Assembly (NCBI GenBank): GCA_934229535.1
Contig: CAKQDS010000008.1
Span: 1 to 64,000 of the forward strand
DNA: 64,000 nt
From: an uncultured Anaeroplasmataceae bacterium
GTDB lineage: Bacteria; Bacillota_I; Bacilli_A; Acholeplasmatales; Anaeroplasmataceae
Direction of reading: 5' to 3'
A model generated the notes under the pieces. The model did not search any database, was not told the DNA's origin, and was given only the letters and a program-made list of their open reading frames with translations. The translations under genes and the position numbers were made by a program. Positions within the stretch are counted from its first letter, which is position 1; every line of letters starts with the position of its first letter. Positions 16,740 through 25,237 of this stretch are shown piece by piece.

Positions 16740-17063
16740 ATGGCAACAAAAACTGCAACAACTAAAGTAGAGTTTTTTATTACATGTGCTTGCGATGTTA
16801 AAAATTTATATATTGTTGGAAGCGACGCAAAGTTTGGTGAGTGGAATCCAGAAAAGGCAATTAAGGTTGATTATAATGATGAAAAAAAATCATTTTATTT
16901 AACTAAGATGCTTCCTGTAGGTGCAAGCTATGAATTTAAAATTTTAGCAGATAAGACTTGGAACCGTGTTGAAAAGGGTTATTATGGAGAAGAAATTGAA
17001 AATAGATGCTTTGTAGTAGCTAAGGGTTTAAAGGTTGTAGCAAAAGTGTTAAATTTTGCTTAG
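16740..17063 (+). CDS. Stand-alone CBM20-type carbohydrate-binding domain protein
   Basis: A 107-residue protein consisting of one domain. The pattern YIVGSDAKFGEWNPEKAIKV then FYLTKMLPVGASYEFKIL and WNRVEKGYYGEE resembles the starch-binding CBM20 fold (VGN..LGNW.P..A..L, LPAG..FEYK, W). No signal peptide or anchor is seen, so it is probably cytosolic, perhaps a glycogen- or phospho-glucan-binding protein. ATG 16740 is preceded by GAGGAAGGTGAG. It has its own terminator. CBM20 modules are usually attached to amylases, so the lone domain is notable. Confidence 0.7.
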   Translation: MATKTATTKVEFFITCACDVKNLYIVGSDAKFGEWNPEKAIKVDYNDEKKSFYLTKMLPVGASYEFKILADKTWNRVEKGYYGEEIENRCFVVAKGLKVVAKVLNFA

Positions 17064-17070
17064 ATTTAAG

Positions 17071-17098
17071 GACGGAAATCACAATCCGTCTTTTTTTT
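17071..17098 (+). terminator. Rho-independent terminator after the CBM20-like gene
   Basis: GACGGA (17071-17076) and TCCGTC (17085-17090) followed by eight T. Confidence 0.9.
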
Positions 17099-17121
17099 GC
17101 ATATTTTAATATGGTGATTTT

Positions 17122-17850
17122 ATGATTGGGGTAATAAATAATTATGATAAAAGAATGGAAATTTTAGCAAAACTATTAGACGGTAAGCTGATTAATTATC
17201 AAACTGATCTTTATGATTTAGATACATTGGTATTTCCAATATCTAAGATTAAAAGTGAATATATTGAAGGATCAAATATTAGTTTAGATGATATTTTGGA
17301 AAAATGCTATCAACTAAAACAAATTTTTTATTATGAAATGTTGAAAGAATATAAATCTAAATTTTTAGAAAAGGGAATCAAATTAATTTGTTATAATGAC
17401 GATGATTTTTTAATAGCAAATTCAAAGATTACAATATGTGGCTTTTTAAAATATTTTTTTATTAATGAAGAATCATTAATAAATAAAAGCATTTTGATTC
17501 TTGGCTATGGCAATTTGGGAAAAAGACTGGCAATGGCTTTTAAGGGATTAGGGCTAAATTATCAAATTTACGCTCCAAGAGATTATAAAGAATTATGTAT
17601 AAATAATGAGATAATTGCAAACGATAATAATAAATTTGATATAATTATAAACACAATACCAGTTCATATTATAAAGGAAGAGGAATACGAAAAAATAAAA
17701 GCTAGTCATATCTATGACCTTGCTTCATATCCTTATGGCTTTGATAATGAAAAGATTAAGGTTATTAATTTGTTGAAAATTCCTGGAAAATATTATCCAT
17801 ATGACGCAGCTTATTCAGTCTTTAGTTCGATAAAAAAAGCGCTTTTATGA
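17122..17850 (+). CDS. dpaA: Dipicolinate synthase subunit A-like protein
   Basis: DpaA (SpoVFA) makes dipicolinic acid from dihydrodipicolinate in the mother cell. This 242-residue protein is shorter than the usual ~297 but keeps the NAD-binding loop ILGYGNLGKRLAMAF (about residues 125-140). Its C-terminal INTIPVHII, IYDLASYPYGFD and LLKIPGKYYPYDAAYSVFSSI align well with INTIPS, LDLASRPGGTD and GLPGIVAPKTAG of Bacillus DpaA. The following genes (RNase J-like, SpoIIIE-like) reproduce the spoVF-rnjB-spoIIIE order of Bacillus, which supports the call. No dpaB follows it. A sigma-K-like promoter may precede it. Confidence 0.82.
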   Translation: MIGVINNYDKRMEILAKLLDGKLINYQTDLYDLDTLVFPISKIKSEYIEGSNISLDDILEKCYQLKQIFYYEMLKEYKSKFLEKGIKLICYNDDDFLIANSKITICGFLKYFFINEESLINKSILILGYGNLGKRLAMAFKGLGLNYQIYAPRDYKELCINNEIIANDNNKFDIIINTIPVHIIKEEEYEKIKASHIYDLASYPYGFDNEKIKVINLLKIPGKYYPYDAAYSVFSSIKKALL

Positions 17851-17871
17851 TTTATTATTTATGAAAACTTC

Positions 17872-17900
17872 TTGATAATAGAAAATAAATAGTTTATAAT
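17872..17900 (+). promoter_or_regulatory. Promoter of the RNase J-like gene
   Basis: TTGATA (17872-17877) and TATAAT (17895-17900) with a 17-nt spacer. Confidence 0.8.
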
Positions 17901-17944
17901 ATAAAATGATGACTACGTTATTCAAATATAATATTAAGGAGGAA

Positions 17945-17992
17945 ATGTTTCAGCACTTTTTTGCGGAAATTTATATATATGAGTTCAATTAA
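17945..17992 (+). CDS. 15-codon upstream ORF overlapping the RNase J-like start
   Basis: ATG 17945 follows the strong ribosome-binding site AAGGAGG (17937-17943) and reads MFQHFFAEIYIYEFN before TAA at 17990-17992. Its last 14 bases overlap, in another frame, the ATG (17979) of the RNase J-like gene. The geometry suggests a leader peptide for translational coupling. No homologue known to me. Confidence 0.45.
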   Translation: MFQHFFAEIYIYEFN

Positions 17993-19658
17993 ATTTATAG
18001 GTCTAGGTGGATTACAAGAAGATGGAAAAAATTTATATGTTTTGGAAATCGATAATAGAATTTTTATTTTAGATGCAGGTATAAAATACCCCACATCTGA
18101 ATTATATGGTGTAGATTATATTGTACCAAATATTTCTTATTTAGTTGAAAATAAAGAACGTATTGTGGGTTTATTTTTAACACATGCCCATACTGAACAC
18201 ATTGGAGCAGTTGGTAATATCTTAAAAGAGATTCCTGTTAAAATTTATGCTTCCAAATTTACTATTGCAGTTTTGAAGGATATGCTTAATCATGATAAAA
18301 TTAATTATGATGAAAAAATGATAATTGAAATAAGTAGAAAAACTGCTCTTCATTTTGGAAATATTACAGTTAGATTTTTCCAGGTAGCCCATAATGTTTT
18401 TGATGCCTATGGAATTGATATTCTAACAGAGGATGGTAATATTATTTATACTGGAAATTATAGCTTTGATCAAAATGTTAAGGTTGATTATGCATCTATG
18501 TTTAGAATGCTTGCAATATTTGCTAAGGAAGGTGTTCTTGCATTACTTACTGAGTCACTTGGAGCAATTAATGATCAAAATAGAGGAACGATTCTTGAAT
18601 TTAAAATGCGCTTAAATCAAATACTTGCTAGTGCTCAAGGTCGTGTAATTTTTAGTATTTTCTCATCTGACTTATTACGTATGCAGCAAATTATTGATAT
18701 TGGTATTGCTAATAATAGAAGAATTGCGGTTATTGGTCGTAAAACTCAAAGACTAGTAAATGTTGCTATGAATTTAGGTTATCTTCATATTCCTAATGAG
18801 TATTTAGCAAATTTACGTTATATAGATGAAAAGAATAAGAATTTAGATGATGATTTATTAGTTTTAGTTTGCGGTGAAAGACATGAACCATATTATATGC
18901 TTCAAAGAATGAGTAGAGGCGTAGATAGATTGGTTAATATTAATTCTGATGATACTGTTGTTATTTTAACAACACCTTATATTGGAACTGAGAAAATGGC
19001 TGCTAGAACTTTGGATATTATTTATCATAAAACTAGTAAGGTTAAGGTATTTAAAAAGGAATTAATGCCTGCTAGCAACGCAACTCGTGAAGAGATAAAA
19101 GAGATGATTAACATTTTAAAACCAAAATACATTATTCCAGTAATTGGGGAATATCGTCATCAATTTGCATGTGAGGTTGTTGCAAATTGTGTTGGACATC
19201 CAGATGAAAATTTTTTAATTGCTGATTGTGGAGATATTTTAGAGTTTGAAAATGGAAAATATGTTGGAATTGGCGGAGATGTAGAGGTTGGGGAAAACCT
19301 TGTTGATGGAAAAGCATTTTCAGATGTAGGCGATGTTGTAATGCATGACCGTGAGCTTTTGGCTGAGGATGGTGTTTTCCTAATAAGTGCTTTAGTTAAT
19401 CCTAAAAATAAAACGATATCTGAGGACATTCAAATTGTAACTAAAGGATTTATTTACGTTAAGGATAACGAAGAACTTTTAAATGAGGTAAAAGAATTAT
19501 TTAAAAAGGTTACCTCAAAATATTTTGTTACAAAATATGTTAATTGGAGCGATTTAAAAACTAATTTGCGAAATGAAATTGGTCATTATTTATATAAGGC
19601 TACAAAAAGAAATCCTATTGTAATACCAGTATTAATAGCTACTGATTTAATTAATTAA
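17979..19658 (+). CDS. RNase J-family protein with degenerate metal site (RNase J2-like)
   Basis: 559 residues with metallo-beta-lactamase, beta-CASP and C-terminal domains in the RNase J order (KFIGLGGLQEDGKN at the start, KRNPIVIPVLI at the end). The catalytic site is eroded. HGHEDH is HAHTEH; the aspartate of TGDFKFD is Asn (TGNYSFD); HTSGH is replaced by MPASNA; and the histidine of PxHGEYR is Ile (PVIGEYRHQ). Bacillus RNase J2 (rnjB) is also catalytically weak and lies in the same dpaA...spoIIIE neighbourhood, so this is most likely a J2-type partner of an active RNase J1 encoded elsewhere. ATG 17979 lacks its own ribosome-binding site. Confidence 0.85.
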   Translation: MSSIKFIGLGGLQEDGKNLYVLEIDNRIFILDAGIKYPTSELYGVDYIVPNISYLVENKERIVGLFLTHAHTEHIGAVGNILKEIPVKIYASKFTIAVLKDMLNHDKINYDEKMIIEISRKTALHFGNITVRFFQVAHNVFDAYGIDILTEDGNIIYTGNYSFDQNVKVDYASMFRMLAIFAKEGVLALLTESLGAINDQNRGTILEFKMRLNQILASAQGRVIFSIFSSDLLRMQQIIDIGIANNRRIAVIGRKTQRLVNVAMNLGYLHIPNEYLANLRYIDEKNKNLDDDLLVLVCGERHEPYYMLQRMSRGVDRLVNINSDDTVVILTTPYIGTEKMAARTLDIIYHKTSKVKVFKKELMPASNATREEIKEMINILKPKYIIPVIGEYRHQFACEVVANCVGHPDENFLIADCGDILEFENGKYVGIGGDVEVGENLVDGKAFSDVGDVVMHDRELLAEDGVFLISALVNPKNKTISEDIQIVTKGFIYVKDNEELLNEVKELFKKVTSKYFVTKYVNWSDLKTNLRNEIGHYLYKATKRNPIVIPVLIATDLIN

Positions 19659-19661
19659 TAC

Positions 19662-19698
19662 AAAAATAGTACTATTTTTTCGATAGTACTATTTTTTT
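19662..19698 (+). terminator. Terminator after the RNase J-like gene
   Basis: Two copies of ATAGTACTAT form a stem around TTTTTTCG, followed by a T run. Confidence 0.85.
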
Positions 19699-19751
19699 GC
19701 ATTTTTTTTATAATGTTAATTGTATTATTAAAAATATTAGGTGGTGAATTT

Positions 19752-21416
19752 ATGCCAAAAAACAAGAATAAGGTTGAGATTGAAACCAAAAAGGATTTTT
19801 ATTATGTTATGCTGGGAATTTTTCTTGCTGTTAGTGGACTAATTATTTTAGGAAGGCTTGGAAATTTTGGGAATTTGCTTAATGTTTTTTTTAGGATTTT
19901 ATTTGGGGATTATTATTTTGCAATATTTGTTTTTATAATTATTTTAGGAATTAAGTCTATTATAACAAAAAGATTTGTAAATTTTAGTTCTATTCGAATA
20001 TTAGGAATTATAGTAATTTACATAAGCTTATCAATTTTTAGCTCATTTAGTATTTATAATGGTCTAGATTCATCGACTAAGTCTTTTTACAAAGATAGCT
20101 TGCTTTTGTATAAAAGATATTTAAATAATTATCAAACTAGCTTCAGCTGTGGTGGTGGATTAATAGGCGGATTATTTTTTCAAATTCTAATTTTGTTCTT
20201 AGGAAAAATTGGTGTATATCTAATTGCTAGTGTTTTTTTAGGTGTAGGTGTATTTTTTGTCACAAATCTTTCACTAATTAGTTTGTTTAAAAGCGAAAAA
20301 GGCATTTTTAGATTTATTAAGCGAGTTTTCTATAAAATAAGTGGCTATTTAAAAAATATTGATATTCCTTTACATAAGGAAGAAAAAATTAGAATTTTAC
20401 CAGATATTTTAAGTGAAGCACCAAAAACGTCTAATTTAACTATCCAAAGAGATATAAATTTAGATTTAGAAAAGCAATTTCTTGATTATTGTAAGCAAAA
20501 ACGGATTATTGTTAATTTGATTAAAAACGAAACAAGCTATTATTCTTCAAGATTTGTATTACAAAAAATTGATATTGGAATAGAAGAAATTAAATATTTT
20601 TTTATGAATAAAGCATTTGTTTATAGCGATGAAGCTTATACCTATATTACCTATCAAAACAAATTTAAAGCAATTTTATCTTTGAAGGAGCTTTTAAGCT
20701 TTGGATTAAAATATAGATTTCCAATTGGTATAGAAATAAATAATGAAGTGATTGCTTGGAATCCATTAAAAGATAACCTATTCATAATTGGTGATTATAA
20801 AAATGAGACTGATGAATTTTTAAAAAGCATTATTTCTTTGCTTCATATTGATCAAAAGGGTAGAACAATTATTTATTTTTTTACAGATGAAAAGGTATTT
20901 AATGAGCTAAATGGGTTAAAAACAACTAATTATTTTAATGATTCAAATATAATAAATGAAACCCTTGATGAAATTATTTCTGAATATGAGAAAAGAGAAG
21001 AATTATTTAGATATTTAAATGTTGATAATTATTTAGATGTTTTTAATAATAAAAATGTTGCTGATTTTAATGAATTATTTATAATTTGTAGAATGAATTT
21101 TTCAAAGGTTAAAAGAAGCATTGTTGATAAAATCAATTTTTTAATTAAAAATGGTCAAAGATATGGAATTCATCTTATTTGTACTATAAATTATTTAGCA
21201 GATATTTCATTAATAGAACGACAAAATCAAATGTCTTTAATTTTCAAAACAACGGAAATTTTAATGTCATTGAAAACTATTGCAAATGATTTTGCTTGTT
21301 ATATTGGAAAGAATGGTGAGTGTTTAGCTTTAAATAATAAAAAAATCAGTCAAATAAGCTTTGGCTATGTGACTGATTATGATTATGAAAATATTTTGAA
21401 AAAATTTATTTGTTAA
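19752..21416 (+). CDS. SpoIIIE/FtsK-family protein with degenerate ATPase
   Basis: 554 residues, starting at ATG 19752 (GGTGG ribosome-binding site; the upstream ATG at 19713 has none). The N-terminal half has about four membrane helices including GGGLIGGLFF...GKIGVYLI, typical of SpoIIIE/FtsK. The C-terminal half follows the translocase fold (FPIGIEINNEVIAWNPLKDNLFIIG, YEKREELFRYLNVDNYLDVF, RYGIHLICTI). But the Walker A site reads GDYKNETDEF instead of GxTGSGKS, Walker B reads LFIICRMNF instead of VDELAD, and the gamma winged helix is absent. A motor-dead paralogue at the spoIIIE position; its role is unknown. Confidence 0.8.
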   Translation: MPKNKNKVEIETKKDFYYVMLGIFLAVSGLIILGRLGNFGNLLNVFFRILFGDYYFAIFVFIIILGIKSIITKRFVNFSSIRILGIIVIYISLSIFSSFSIYNGLDSSTKSFYKDSLLLYKRYLNNYQTSFSCGGGLIGGLFFQILILFLGKIGVYLIASVFLGVGVFFVTNLSLISLFKSEKGIFRFIKRVFYKISGYLKNIDIPLHKEEKIRILPDILSEAPKTSNLTIQRDINLDLEKQFLDYCKQKRIIVNLIKNETSYYSSRFVLQKIDIGIEEIKYFFMNKAFVYSDEAYTYITYQNKFKAILSLKELLSFGLKYRFPIGIEINNEVIAWNPLKDNLFIIGDYKNETDEFLKSIISLLHIDQKGRTIIYFFTDEKVFNELNGLKTTNYFNDSNIINETLDEIISEYEKREELFRYLNVDNYLDVFNNKNVADFNELFIICRMNFSKVKRSIVDKINFLIKNGQRYGIHLICTINYLADISLIERQNQMSLIFKTTEILMSLKTIANDFACYIGKNGECLALNNKKISQISFGYVTDYDYENILKKFIC

Positions 21417-22618
21417 GATTTATTTAATTCTTCATATCGTTCCTTTAGGGCTCGTTCATATTTACCTGTTGTTTTAGGATGAAAATATTTTTTTCCTAAT
21501 AGCTCATCAGGCATGTATTGCTGTTTAACATAGCCATTTGGATAATCGTGAGGATATAAATATTTGTATTTACCACTTTTAAGCTCACGATTTAAAATGT
21601 GAGGAGGTATGCTCATAGATTCAAGACTTTCTAAATCATTACAAGCTTCATTAATTGCTTCATAAGCAGAATTGCTTTTTGGTGATAGAGCAAGCTCACA
21701 AACAGCATAGGCAAAGGGGATTCTTGCTTCTGGTAAGCCAACGTCAAGCGCAGCATCACAGGCAGCCATAACACGTGGACCTACGTAAGGATTAGCTAAA
21801 CCGATATCCTCGTAAGCACTAATTTTTAATCTTCTAGCAATAATTGCTAAATCACCAATTTTTAATAACCTAGCTAAATAATGCATAGCAGCATCAACAT
21901 CGCTACCTCTAATTGATTTAATCATTGCGGATAGAAGATCATAATAATTTAAACCATTTTGATCAGCAGCAAAGCTTTTAGCTCCAATAACCTCTTTAGC
22001 ATTCTCTAGATTTATCTCATCAAGCATGGAAACAACCTCAAGCATATTTAAGGCAGTTCGTACCTCCATTGAAGAAGATACTGCTATGTAGTCTAGAACG
22101 TCATCTGGAATATTTTTGAGGCTTGCTTTAATGATAGCTTTCTTTAAAAGATCAATTAAATCATTTTTCTTGATTTCGTTTAAACGATAGATGTGACATC
22201 TAGAGCGGATGGCAGGATTAATAGCACTATAGGGATTTTCAGTTGTAAGACCAACAATTGTTATTTTTCCACTTTCTAAATAAGGTAAAAGATAATCCTG
22301 AGTGTCTTTTTTCATTCGATGAATTTCATCAATGATAACTAAGCAATTATCATAATAGTTGGCACTATCAATTATTTCTTTTAATTTGGATTTTTGATCA
22401 ACTGATGCATTGAAGAAATAATGATTAAGAGGAAAATAACTACAAATTACATTAGCAATTGATGTTTTTCCAACTCCAGGTGGACCATATAGTATCATAG
22501 AGCATAGCTGTTCTTTTTTTAACATATTAGTTATTATTCCATTTTTGCCAACAAGATGCTCCTGTCCAACAATATCTTCAAATTTTTCTGGCCTTAAACG
22601 ATAAGCTAGTGGTTGCAT
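21413..22618 (-). CDS. rarA: Replication-associated recombination protein A (RarA/MgsA)
   Basis: A 401-residue AAA+ ATPase of the clamp-loader clade acting at stalled forks. N-terminal LAYRLRPEKFEDIVGQEHL, Walker A GPPGVGKTS (about residue 45), Walker B LVIIDEIHRM, sensor-1 GLTTENPY, arginine finger SRC, and the C-terminal tetramerisation region with SAYEDIGLANP. Length is typical. It meets the SpoIIIE-like gene tail to tail with a 4-nt overlap and no visible terminator between them. Confidence 0.95.
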   Translation of the reverse strand: MQPLAYRLRPEKFEDIVGQEHLVGKNGIITNMLKKEQLCSMILYGPPGVGKTSIANVICSYFPLNHYFFNASVDQKSKLKEIIDSANYYDNCLVIIDEIHRMKKDTQDYLLPYLESGKITIVGLTTENPYSAINPAIRSRCHIYRLNEIKKNDLIDLLKKAIIKASLKNIPDDVLDYIAVSSSMEVRTALNMLEVVSMLDEINLENAKEVIGAKSFAADQNGLNYYDLLSAMIKSIRGSDVDAAMHYLARLLKIGDLAIIARRLKISAYEDIGLANPYVGPRVMAACDAALDVGLPEARIPFAYAVCELALSPKSNSAYEAINEACNDLESLESMSIPPHILNRELKSGKYKYLYPHDYPNGYVKQQYMPDELLGKKYFHPKTTGKYERALKERYEELNKS

Positions 22619-22670
22619 AAATAATCACTTCCTCATAATATTTTACCATAAAATGAGAATTAAACAAAGA

Positions 22671-22994
22671 TTATTTTGTTAGAAGTTTTCCTATTATACT
22701 ACCTAAAGTGGCAGATAATGTAAAGGCGATTATTTTAACAATATTAATATTGCCATTTGATTGCAGTAGAATAAGTGAGACCATTACAAGAATACAGTTA
22801 ATTGTTGAAAATAGTATTTTCTTTTTCGTGAAAATAAGGGATGATAAAAATCCCATAAAGAGAAAATATCCTAATCCTATAAAATAATTAACTAAATTTG
22901 TTAGATTAATTTTATTGCTTAAAATAAATAATAGACACATTAATAATATAATACTAACAAGATCAAATATAAAAGTTATAATTAATTTTTTCAT
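22671..22994 (-). CDS. Small four-helix membrane protein, TIGR04086-like
   Basis: A 107-residue hydrophobic protein with four membrane segments and a closing GSIIGKLLTK. The four-helix size and glycine-rich last helix recall the TIGR04086 (YrzE-type) family of spore-forming Firmicutes, but this is a topology-based suggestion only. I start it at 22994 (MKKLII), where AAAGGATGG on the - strand is well placed; the upstream ATG lies within that ribosome-binding site. It may be co-transcribed with rarA. Confidence 0.5.
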   Translation of the reverse strand: MKKLIITFIFDLVSIILLMCLLFILSNKINLTNLVNYFIGLGYFLFMGFLSSLIFTKKKILFSTINCILVMVSLILLQSNGNINIVKIIAFTLSATLGSIIGKLLTK

Positions 22995-23074
22995 AAATAC
23001 CATCCTTTAACTAATAAATCATATGCATATAATTAAGATAATAGAAGATAATATTTGTAGATGAGGGGTATGTT

Positions 23075-23752
23075 ATGGAATATTTTTATCTGATACTTAG
23101 AGTATTATTTGTATTTTTATTGACAATGCTAATTATTAGAATCTTAGGTAAACGAGAAATTGGTGAATTGTCAATTTTTGATTTGGTTGTTTTATTAATG
23201 ATTGCAGATTTAGGTAGCATTGGAATTGATGAAGCAGGAAAATTTATATTAAGTATTTTGTGTTTATTAATTTTGTTAATTTTACAGAAGCTATTTTCAT
23301 ATTTGACAATTAAATTTTCAAAGCTTCGCAATGTTTTAGAAGGAAAGCCTAGAATTATTATTTATAATGGATTAATTGATCTTATTGCAATGAGAAAAGA
23401 AAAATATACTATTGATGATTTATTAACGCAAATACGGGATAAAAAAATAATGGATGTTTCTGAGGTTAGATTAGCTGTTCTTGAAACTAATGGAACACTT
23501 TCAGTTTTTAGAAAAGAAAAGTATTCGAAGGCTAGATTGCCTATAATTTTAAGTGGAAATTATTGTGATGAGAACTTAAGTGTTTTAAATTTAAATGCAA
23601 ATGAAATTTCTAATTTTTTCAAAGCAAATAATATTGATATTAAAAAGATTATTTATGCTTCATATGATACAACTCAGGTTTTCTTTTATTTGAAAGATAA
23701 TAATAAAAAACAATTACCATTAATGACACTAAATTGGCATAAACAAGACTAA
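23075..23752 (+). CDS. DUF421 (YetF-type) membrane protein
   Basis: A 225-residue protein: three N-terminal helices with the family motif LGKREIGELSIFDLVVLLMIADLG, then a cytosolic domain containing GKPRIIIYNGLIDL, DLLTQIRDKKIMDVSEVRLAVLETNGTLSVF. This matches DUF421, which includes the Bacillus YetF and YdfR/YdfS proteins, some of them spore-membrane proteins linked to germination or water entry. Ribosome-binding site GAGGGG. Its last 104 bases overlap the 3' end of the flippase gene on the other strand. Confidence 0.88.
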   Translation: MEYFYLILRVLFVFLLTMLIIRILGKREIGELSIFDLVVLLMIADLGSIGIDEAGKFILSILCLLILLILQKLFSYLTIKFSKLRNVLEGKPRIIIYNGLIDLIAMRKEKYTIDDLLTQIRDKKIMDVSEVRLAVLETNGTLSVFRKEKYSKARLPIILSGNYCDENLSVLNLNANEISNFFKANNIDIKKIIYASYDTTQVFFYLKDNNKKQLPLMTLNWHKQD

Positions 23753-25112
23753 ATGATGAAGCTTTGATTTTAGACCCTATAAAAATATTTAAAAATAGTG
23801 AAAGAAATAAAACGAATGTACCAAATAAAGGAAAAGAGTAATTTAGTCGGACCTTTATATAGATAAAATTTATAATGACCTTTAATGATGACGTGATAGC
23901 TATGGATAATGGATATGCTAAAAAATTAATTTCTTTTATAAAAGTAAAAGAAATCAAAATACATATTGATAATATATTTAGAATAATACTTTCAATCAAT
24001 AAAAAAAATTCTTTTTTTTGAGCTTGAAGTATTCCAACTAGAAGTGGTGAAAAATAAATTAAGATAAAGAAATAAGTTAAAAGTATGGTTAGATTTTTAC
24101 AGGAAATATCTTTATACAAGAATAATAATATTTTTTCGTTATGAAAGCGACATAAATTAAAATTAAATAATGAACAAACAAATATAACAATAATTGCTAA
24201 ATCAATTTTTTTTTGAATGACATTAAGATTATTTATGCTTTTAGCAGCCTCAGGAAAAATAATTTTACTAATTGTTAAGGGAATGAAAAGAATCATGGTT
24301 AAGGCTGGTATTGCGTATTGATTTGTAAGTGCATATATTTTGGTTGAAATATCTTTAGAAATATTGTTAATATTGCAAAAATAAAAAAAGATTATGGGTT
24401 CAAAAAAGGTAATTATACTAATTATAAGGTGATCAATAGTTATTGGCGCTGCTTGTTTAAAAAGAAGCTTTTTGTTTGAATCTAACGTTCTTGACCAATA
24501 AATTTTATTGTTTCTTGTTAGCTTATATATTAAAAAGGAAAATGAGAATATTTCTGATAAGCTCATAGCTAAGAAGGCCATTATAACCTTCATATAAATA
24601 TCTTTGTTTTTAACTAGAAATATAAAGATGATAGATAGCATAATTTTTGCAATTTGTTCTAATAAATTTGAAAGCGCTGGCGTTATAAAATTTTTTTTAG
24701 CTTCCAAGTATCCCTTCATTATTCCCGAAAAGTTTGAAAAATAAATTAAAGGAATGATAGTAAGAAGCGGATAATAAATTATATAGCTTCCATAAATAGC
24801 TTTAGCAAATGGAAATAATAAAAGAATTATAATTGAAACTATTGACGAAGTTATAATATTAATTTTAAGAGCGGATTTTAAAATGTTGCGAACTGAATTT
24901 GAATTTTGAGAAATGTTTTGATTACAAACTATTTGAATATTAAATGATGATAAAGCAATAGATAGTGATAATGTTGGCATTAATAGTGAATAAATAACCA
25001 TTCCATCAATTTTTAGAAACCTTGTTAATAGCATTTTATATAATAATCCTAAAATTTTTATAAGTAGAGTGATTGAAAATAATAATTGAATTTTTTTAAT
25101 TGTTTTATCCAT
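23649..25112 (-). CDS. SpoVB-like polysaccharide flippase (MOP/MATE superfamily)
   Basis: 487 residues with about 14 membrane helices. The start KILGLLYKMLLTRFLKIDGMVIYSLLMPTLSLSIALSSFNIQI corresponds to the ILG..YR..L.R..G.EG.GL..M..P of SpoVB/MurJ-type lipid-linked oligosaccharide flippases, and FSGIMKGYLEAKKNFITPALSNLLEQIAKI is the conserved central motif. SpoVB acts in spore cortex synthesis; a vegetative polysaccharide role is equally possible. No good ribosome-binding site precedes ATG; a 7-codon ORF with AAAGGAT lies just upstream. Confidence 0.78.
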   Translation of the reverse strand: MDKTIKKIQLLFSITLLIKILGLLYKMLLTRFLKIDGMVIYSLLMPTLSLSIALSSFNIQIVCNQNISQNSNSVRNILKSALKINIITSSIVSIIILLLFPFAKAIYGSYIIYYPLLTIIPLIYFSNFSGIMKGYLEAKKNFITPALSNLLEQIAKIMLSIIFIFLVKNKDIYMKVIMAFLAMSLSEIFSFSFLIYKLTRNNKIYWSRTLDSNKKLLFKQAAPITIDHLIISIITFFEPIIFFYFCNINNISKDISTKIYALTNQYAIPALTMILFIPLTISKIIFPEAAKSINNLNVIQKKIDLAIIVIFVCSLFNFNLCRFHNEKILLFLYKDISCKNLTILLTYFFILIYFSPLLVGILQAQKKEFFLLIESIILNILSICILISFTFIKEINFLAYPLSIAITSSLKVIINFIYIKVRLNYSFPLFGTFVLFLSLFLNIFIGSKIKASSFSLVYANLVSLMVIVFYYYLSNKRKPELYHMKHK

Positions 25113-25237
25113 ATATTTTGTTAATTATTCAACCTAATTAACATTTATCCTTTCTATTTTTTATACTTTTAATAATTCTAAGATAAATATATGTATAATA
25201 CTGGAAAATAATGTATTTAATTTATGTGAATTTATGG

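Noticed and set aside
19132..19429. Two - strand ORFs opposite the RNase J-like gene
   Set aside because: Overlapping antisense frames without ribosome-binding sites.
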